Part shown: positions 61,011-64,000 of the stretch, piece after piece
Layout: every line of letters begins with the position of its first letter
Numbering within the stretch: position 1 is the first letter of the stretch
Translations under genes and position numbers: made by a program
NCBI RefSeq assembly: GCF_040881935.1
Contig: NZ_JBBECH010000078.1
Location: 7,312-71,311 of the forward strand
DNA: 64,000 nucleotides
Origin: Saccharospirillum sp040881935
GTDB lineage: Bacteria > Pseudomonadota > Gammaproteobacteria > Pseudomonadales > Natronospirillaceae
Direction: 5' to 3'
The notes under the pieces: generated by a model
Database searches by the model: none
Told to the model about the DNA's origin: nothing
What the model saw: the letters and a program-made list of their open reading frames with translations, nothing else

Positions 61011-61670
61011 ATGTCACTACGCATCAATGATGTAGCACCGAACTTTACCGCCCAAACCACCGAGGGCGAGATCAACTTTCACGACTGGATCGGCGATAGC
61101 TGGGCGATTCTGTTTTCCCACCCCAAAGACTTCACGCCGGTATGCACCACCGAGCTCGGCTATATGGCTGGCCTGAAGCCGGAGTTCGACAAACGCAACA
61201 CCAAGATCATTGGCCTGAGCGTCGACCCGGTCGAAAACCACGCCAAATGGGCCGACGACATTGAAGAAACCCAGGGCCACAAACCCAATTACCCGATGAT
61301 TGGCGACACCCAACTGGAAGTGGCCAAACTGTACGATATGTTGCCGGCAGAAGAAGAAGGCAGCAGCGAAGGCCGTACCCCGGCCAACAACGCCACGGTG
61401 CGCTCAGTGTTTGTCATCGGACCCGACAAGAAAGTCAAACTGATGATGACCTACCCGATGACCACCGGTCGCAACTTTGATGAAATTCTGCGCGCGCTGG
61501 ATTCGATGCAACTTACCGCCAAACACCAGGTCGCGACACCGGTAAACTGGAAAGACGGCGAAGACGTGATCATTCCACCGGCGGTTTCCGATGAAGAAGC
61601 GCAGAAGAAGTACCCGCAGGGTTACCGCACGCTTAAGCCCTATCTGCGCATTGTTGATCAGCCGAAATAA
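61011..61670 (+). CDS. 1-Cys peroxiredoxin (Prx6 type)
   Basis: A 219-residue peroxidase that reduces H2O2 and organic hydroperoxides. Peroxidatic C45 sits in HPKDFTPVCTTELG with P38 and T42 of the catalytic triad. The Prx6 C-terminal extension (about 165-219) is present, and there is no resolving cysteine in it. ATG behind GGGAGAC. A GC hairpin follows the gene. Confidence 0.93.
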   Translation: MSLRINDVAPNFTAQTTEGEINFHDWIGDSWAILFSHPKDFTPVCTTELGYMAGLKPEFDKRNTKIIGLSVDPVENHAKWADDIEETQGHKPNYPMIGDTQLEVAKLYDMLPAEEEGSSEGRTPANNATVRSVFVIGPDKKVKLMMTYPMTTGRNFDEILRALDSMQLTAKHQVATPVNWKDGEDVIIPPAVSDEEAQKKYPQGYRTLKPYLRIVDQPK

Positions 61671-61680
61671 GGCGGATTCT

Positions 61681-61715
61681 AGGGGCCACCCGGTTCAGCC
61701 CGGGCTGGCTCCCCT
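61681..61715 (+). terminator. GC-rich stem-loop after peroxiredoxin
   Basis: AGGGG-CCA-CCCGG pairs with CCGGG, TGG and CCCCT with small bulges. No T-tract, so termination is uncertain. It lies 10 nt after the stop and abuts the glyoxalase tail. Confidence 0.45.
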
Positions 61716-61716
61716 G

Positions 61717-61826
61717 TCACACGTGCGGGTCGATTAGAATTGCGTTGCCGTCCGAGTCTATCACCGAAAAGCTGGCAGGGCCGCGCTCACTGGACGCTAA
61801 CACGGACACCCACAATAGCACTTGAC
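61717..61826 (-). pseudogene. C-terminal fragment of a glyoxalase/VOC-family gene
   Basis: About 36 codons ending in TGA (61717-61719) read VLASSERGPASFSVIDSDGN and AILIDPHV, the standard end of VOC-family (glyoxalase/bleomycin resistance) proteins. An in-frame stop lies just upstream, so only the tail remains. Its breakpoint is next to a transposase remnant. Confidence 0.7.
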
Positions 61827-61843
61827 CCTAAAACATTCATCCA

Positions 61844-62189
61844 GTGGTTTATACAGTTCCATCAAAACAGGCCGTCAGGTTCCTTTCAGAGCAGGTAACA
61901 GAATGGCGCGAACGCTTGATGTCAATCAGTTGGTTCATGCGAGCCTTGAACGAAGACATCGCGCGCCAGGCCAATGCAGAAGATGTCTGCACTGGCCGAT
62001 TTTTATGGAAACCATCCATGGTTTCCACCGCTGCGCGGCAGCTAAAGCCGCGCCAATTTGTTCCGGACAAATTGGTGGGAAGGTCGCTTCAAATGCCAGG
62101 CGTTGCTCGATGAAACCGCCCTGGCAACCTGTCTGGCTTATGTCGATCTAAATCCCATTCGCGCGCAGCGGCCTAAGCTCTACTTTTGA
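61844..62189 (+). pseudogene. Y1/IS200-like (REP-associated type) transposase, C-terminal remnant with an insertion
   Basis: The reading frame gives EQVTEWRERLMSISWFMRAL and NEDIARQANAEDVCTGRF, then 73 unrelated nt, and then in a shifted frame WEGRFKCQALLDETALATCL and AYVDLNPIRA. These are the conserved C-terminal motifs of a common gammaproteobacterial Y1 transposase family. The N-terminal HUH and Tyr motifs are absent. With the 73-nt insert removed, GRF and WEGRF join as in intact homologues. Confidence 0.85.
62003..62075. repeat. 73-bp hairpin-rich insertion in the transposase remnant
   Basis: Contains three self-complementary units: TGGAAACCAT-CC-ATGGTTTCCA (62006-62027, perfect), CGCGGC-AGCTAAA-GCCGCG and CCAATTTGT-TCCGG-ACAAATTGG (62053-62075). 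The first shares the apex CATCCATG with the inner hairpin of the dispersed palindromic elements. No coding capacity. Confidence 0.7.
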
Positions 62190-62195
62190 CCTCCT

Positions 62196-63173
62196 TTATA
62201 AAGGGGGGATTACCCTTCCTCTTGGGATAACAAGGAAATTCGAAAGAATGGATGCATATAAAGAAGAGTCAAAGCTACCACTTACACCCTCTACAAAAAG
62301 AACAGGTTTTCTGCTCCCCAGTATCTCAAGTGTAAGCTCATCTGGCATGCCTGAAGATGGTAACAACTGCTCCCAATCCCATGATGTTCCATCGAATGAT
62401 TTCAACCAAATCTTTGTTGCTAATTCATTGGCCGCTGCAAAGTCTACATCATGTGTTAAATATACAAATAAGCAGTCACTTCTTAGACTCTCAATTTCAG
62501 CCCACAGCGGGGCTTGGACAGATTTATGTAAGTGCAACTCAGGCTCATCAATTACAACAATCCCGTATTTTGGAGCTGCCAGACACTGACCAATTAAATA
62601 GAAGATTACTCGTTCGCCGTCGCTCATATCCGAAGAATTGTATAAGTTTCCGTTTCCACCTTTAACTTTAGTCTGAATGCGTAGACCGCCGACTACCAAC
62701 TCTCTATGAGGTAGTATTCTTTCCCAAATTTCTTTTACGCGATCAAGTTTTGTTATGGGAGGCTCAATTTTATCCGAACTCGATTTACATTTTACTTTAA
62801 ATTTGGCGTTCTCCTCTGTTTCATCAGAGAATAGACAAACAAGCAATTTATCTAAATCGCTGAGCATGGTGGTTGCTGGCTTTTTACTCCACTTATGTAC
62901 TTTGTGTTGGTGATTCCAATCCTTATTGCCAAATAAAAGTGTATTTTCCGCAATTTCTATTGATACAGGCGTTGTCGAGTCAGGCATTGCTAATGACTTT
63001 TGCGCTGATATTCGATGAACAAGATTCTTATTCGGTGAGTCTATTTCAATCCACGTACCTAACCTTTTCTTACCTGCACCATTAGCTCCAACAAGCAGTA
63101 AACTCTGTGTCGTTTCAATCTCTACAGTATTTCCATTTTCCTTCGGAAGGCTAATTTTTCTTTTTTGATCCAT
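62196..63173 (-). CDS. AAA ATPase with start of a DUF4435 domain, 3' truncated, P-loop altered
   Basis: A 325-residue AT-rich gene unlike its neighbours. It begins with an ABC/AAA_21-type ATPase: Walker A reads GANGAGKKRLG, with Lys replacing the Ser/Thr that binds magnesium; signature-like SDGERVIFYLIGQCLA; Walker B IVVIDEPELHLH; H-loop VYLTHDVDFAAA. A DUF4435/TOPRIM start follows (KPVLFVEGVSGSFDSSLY) and then the frame runs off (IPRGRVIPPL, stop), where homologues continue. Relatives resemble fused forms of the PARIS anti-phage system (AriA ATPase, AriB DUF4435). Probably a broken defence gene in an acquired cassette. Confidence 0.72.
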   Translation of the reverse strand: MDQKRKISLPKENGNTVEIETTQSLLLVGANGAGKKRLGTWIEIDSPNKNLVHRISAQKSLAMPDSTTPVSIEIAENTLLFGNKDWNHQHKVHKWSKKPATTMLSDLDKLLVCLFSDETEENAKFKVKCKSSSDKIEPPITKLDRVKEIWERILPHRELVVGGLRIQTKVKGGNGNLYNSSDMSDGERVIFYLIGQCLAAPKYGIVVIDEPELHLHKSVQAPLWAEIESLRSDCLFVYLTHDVDFAAANELATKIWLKSFDGTSWDWEQLLPSSGMPDELTLEILGSRKPVLFVEGVSGSFDSSLYASILSNFLVIPRGRVIPPL

Positions 63174-63197
63174 TAGTTCGTTCTCGATTTGATTGAG

Positions 63198-63270
63198 GCA
63201 TAACGCAGAGCGCCCCGGCGAACTTGGCGCAGCGAAGCGGAGACAAGGGCGTCCGAGGGCCGCGTTTGGT
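63198..63270 (-). other. attC-like recombination site 1
   Basis: About 73 nt between the DUF6624 stop and the ATPase gene. Read leftward: ACCAAACGC..., CGCCC, an inner CTTG...CAAG hairpin, GGGCG and GCGTTATGC; outer and inner blocks pair as AACGC/GCGTT and CGCCC/GGGCG. Core sites fit RYYYAAC and GTTRRRY at 6 of 7 positions each. It shares GAAGCGGAGA with site 2. Confidence 0.55.
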
Positions 63271-63815
63271 TAACTGGTTTGCTGGATATTGGCACGGCGC
63301 TTCCGCTCCTGCTCAGCCATTTGTTCCAGGCGCTCCTCTAGGGAGTTTAGCCCAAGGCGCGAACGACGTTCATTGACAGTATCAGAGTCTTCTATGGGAA
63401 ACGGAGTTGGCCACCCATTTTCATCACGATCAAACTGGGTCCCGTAGTATTGAGGCTTGCCAGATAAAGTACGCACCCGATCCTGAAGAAATGCCAGCTG
63501 CCATCCCTCCACATCGTCTCTTGCAACGGCATCCTCCAGCAAGCAGGCACACTCGGCCATGAAGTCAGTATCTGAAACGGAATGCTGAGCAATAAGCCAG
63601 GCAGCTTCGGCAGCCTCTTCCCCAACCAACGAAATGACGGGCCAGCCGTGACGGCCAATAACCTCTTTCAGGCGGGAAGAATTATGTTCATGCAGGGTTT
63701 TCATTTGGGGATGATAAGACTCAGAAGGCAACTCACCTGATTCGAAGAGCTGCCGCAGCACAAGCTGATCTTCCTGCATCATTTCAATCAATTCTTCTGC
63801 AAGGCTCTGATCCAT
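63270..63815 (-). CDS. DUF6624 family protein
   Basis: A 181-residue protein: RHGWPVISLVGEEAAEAAWL and IAQHSVSDTDFM, then FLQDRVRTLSGKPQYYGTQF and SRLGLNSLEERLEQM. This pattern of GWP, VGxxAAxAAWLIxQH, DRV and QxYGTQ defines a group of small proteins of unknown function (DUF6624) often found in mobile or cassette contexts. ATG 63815 with GAGAGG upstream is preferred over an upstream TTG that lies in the attC-like site. Confidence 0.75.
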   Translation of the reverse strand: MDQSLAEELIEMMQEDQLVLRQLFESGELPSESYHPQMKTLHEHNSSRLKEVIGRHGWPVISLVGEEAAEAAWLIAQHSVSDTDFMAECACLLEDAVARDDVEGWQLAFLQDRVRTLSGKPQYYGTQFDRDENGWPTPFPIEDSDTVNERRSRLGLNSLEERLEQMAEQERKRRANIQQTS

Positions 63816-63827
63816 GCACGCCTCTCT

Positions 63828-63932
63828 AGTTAACGCCAATGTTCAGCGGCGGCCTTTACGCAGTGAAGCGGAGAAAAGGCCGTCCGGCGGAGGCCCGCGA
63901 GGGCCGGAACGAACTGCAACTAATTGTTAGAG
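63828..63932 (-). other. attC-like recombination site 2
   Basis: About 105 nt. Read leftward it runs CTCTAACAATTAG, GTTCGTTCCGGCC, a central hairpin with CTCCGCTTCACTGCG, AAGGCCGCCGC and TTGGCGTTAACT, with GGCC/GGCC and TAAC/GTTA pairing. The upstream cassette's stop codon lies inside its left end, typical of integron cassettes. Confidence 0.55.
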
Positions 63933-64000
63933 CTTGCCAACTGGTCCGCATGAACCACTTGCAGAATCCATAGCCCGAAAAGAACTCCGATTCCCAGCGA
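63920..64000 (-). CDS. C-terminal end of an unidentified (membrane) protein, cut by window edge
   Basis: The frame entering from the right reads SLGIGVLFGLWILQVVHADQ and LASSNN, then TAG at 63920-63922. The first 20 residues are hydrophobic, suggesting a membrane helix. Its stop lies in the attC-like site, consistent with an integron cassette ORF. Confidence 0.5.
   Translation of the reverse strand, partial: SLGIGVLFGLWILQVVHADQLASSNN

Noticed and set aside
1..64000. CRISPR arrays, rRNA genes, prophage structural genes, replication origin
   Set aside because: Looked for and not seen: no regularly spaced repeats, no rRNA sequence, no phage head/tail genes, no DnaA-box cluster with dnaA/dnaN.

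Overview
The window is a contiguous piece of a moderately GC-rich gammaproteobacterial chromosome with an unresolved 100-N scaffold gap at 14607-14706. Gene content (CpxRA-like pair, divergent rpiA/ilvA, rppH-ptsP with a divergent HAD phosphatase, hslR-hslO, HlyU family, PA3496 family, FbpABC iron transport) points to the Pseudomonas/Oceanospirillales part of the class, possibly a marine Saccharospirillaceae-like organism. No rRNA or marker gene fixes the genus, so the placement is an inference.

Layout. 1-13.6 kb: end of hemL, twin tRNA-Leu(CAG) genes, PAP2 and smrA, a CpxRA-like two-component system, GNAT and ybaK, DUF2147, a membrane protein, rpiA and ilvA, and a MocR-type regulator divergent from a flavin-binding protein. 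13.9-22.6 kb: accessory small genes (oxidoreductases, PhzF, GFA, DUF1801, Pmp3-DUF4112 pair, GNAT, DUF3703, methyltransferase, GST) with gene remnants (GrpB and an unidentified frame). 22.7-34.7 kb: housekeeping genes typA, a hybrid histidine kinase, ptsP-rppH, HAD, imelysin-like lipoprotein, cysQ, hslR-hslO. 35.0-35.8 kb: a long gene-free stretch with a near-consensus sigma54 promoter, three A-rich Hfq-type motifs and an intrinsic terminator, which looks like a CrcZ-type regulatory RNA. 35.8-51 kb: MBL hydrolase, LysE exporter, a rearranged fbpA/C/B locus with a Fur-like site, a MoxR-VWA pair, sirtuin, thioesterase, a voltage-gated cation channel, and a CNB-CBS-DUF294/exonuclease pair. 51-61.7 kb: a degenerate GGDEF-EAL protein, uvrD behind a perfect SOS-box pattern plus a DNA glycosylase, ppk1, a 5'-truncated metY and a 1-Cys peroxiredoxin. 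61.7-64 kb: a junction of broken genes (glyoxalase tail, Y1 transposase tail carrying a 73-bp hairpin insert, truncated AT-rich AAA-DUF4435 gene) running into two attC-like sites with a DUF6624 gene between them, suggesting the edge of an integron-like cassette array.

Two features stand out. First, five copies of a 95-114 bp palindromic element (7.75, 33.06, 33.22, 47.70 and 56.96 kb) share an internal core, while their outer arms differ in sequence yet remain complementary. Second, the 35.4 kb RNA candidate combines sigma54 control with Hfq-titration motifs outside a recognisable Pseudomonas context.
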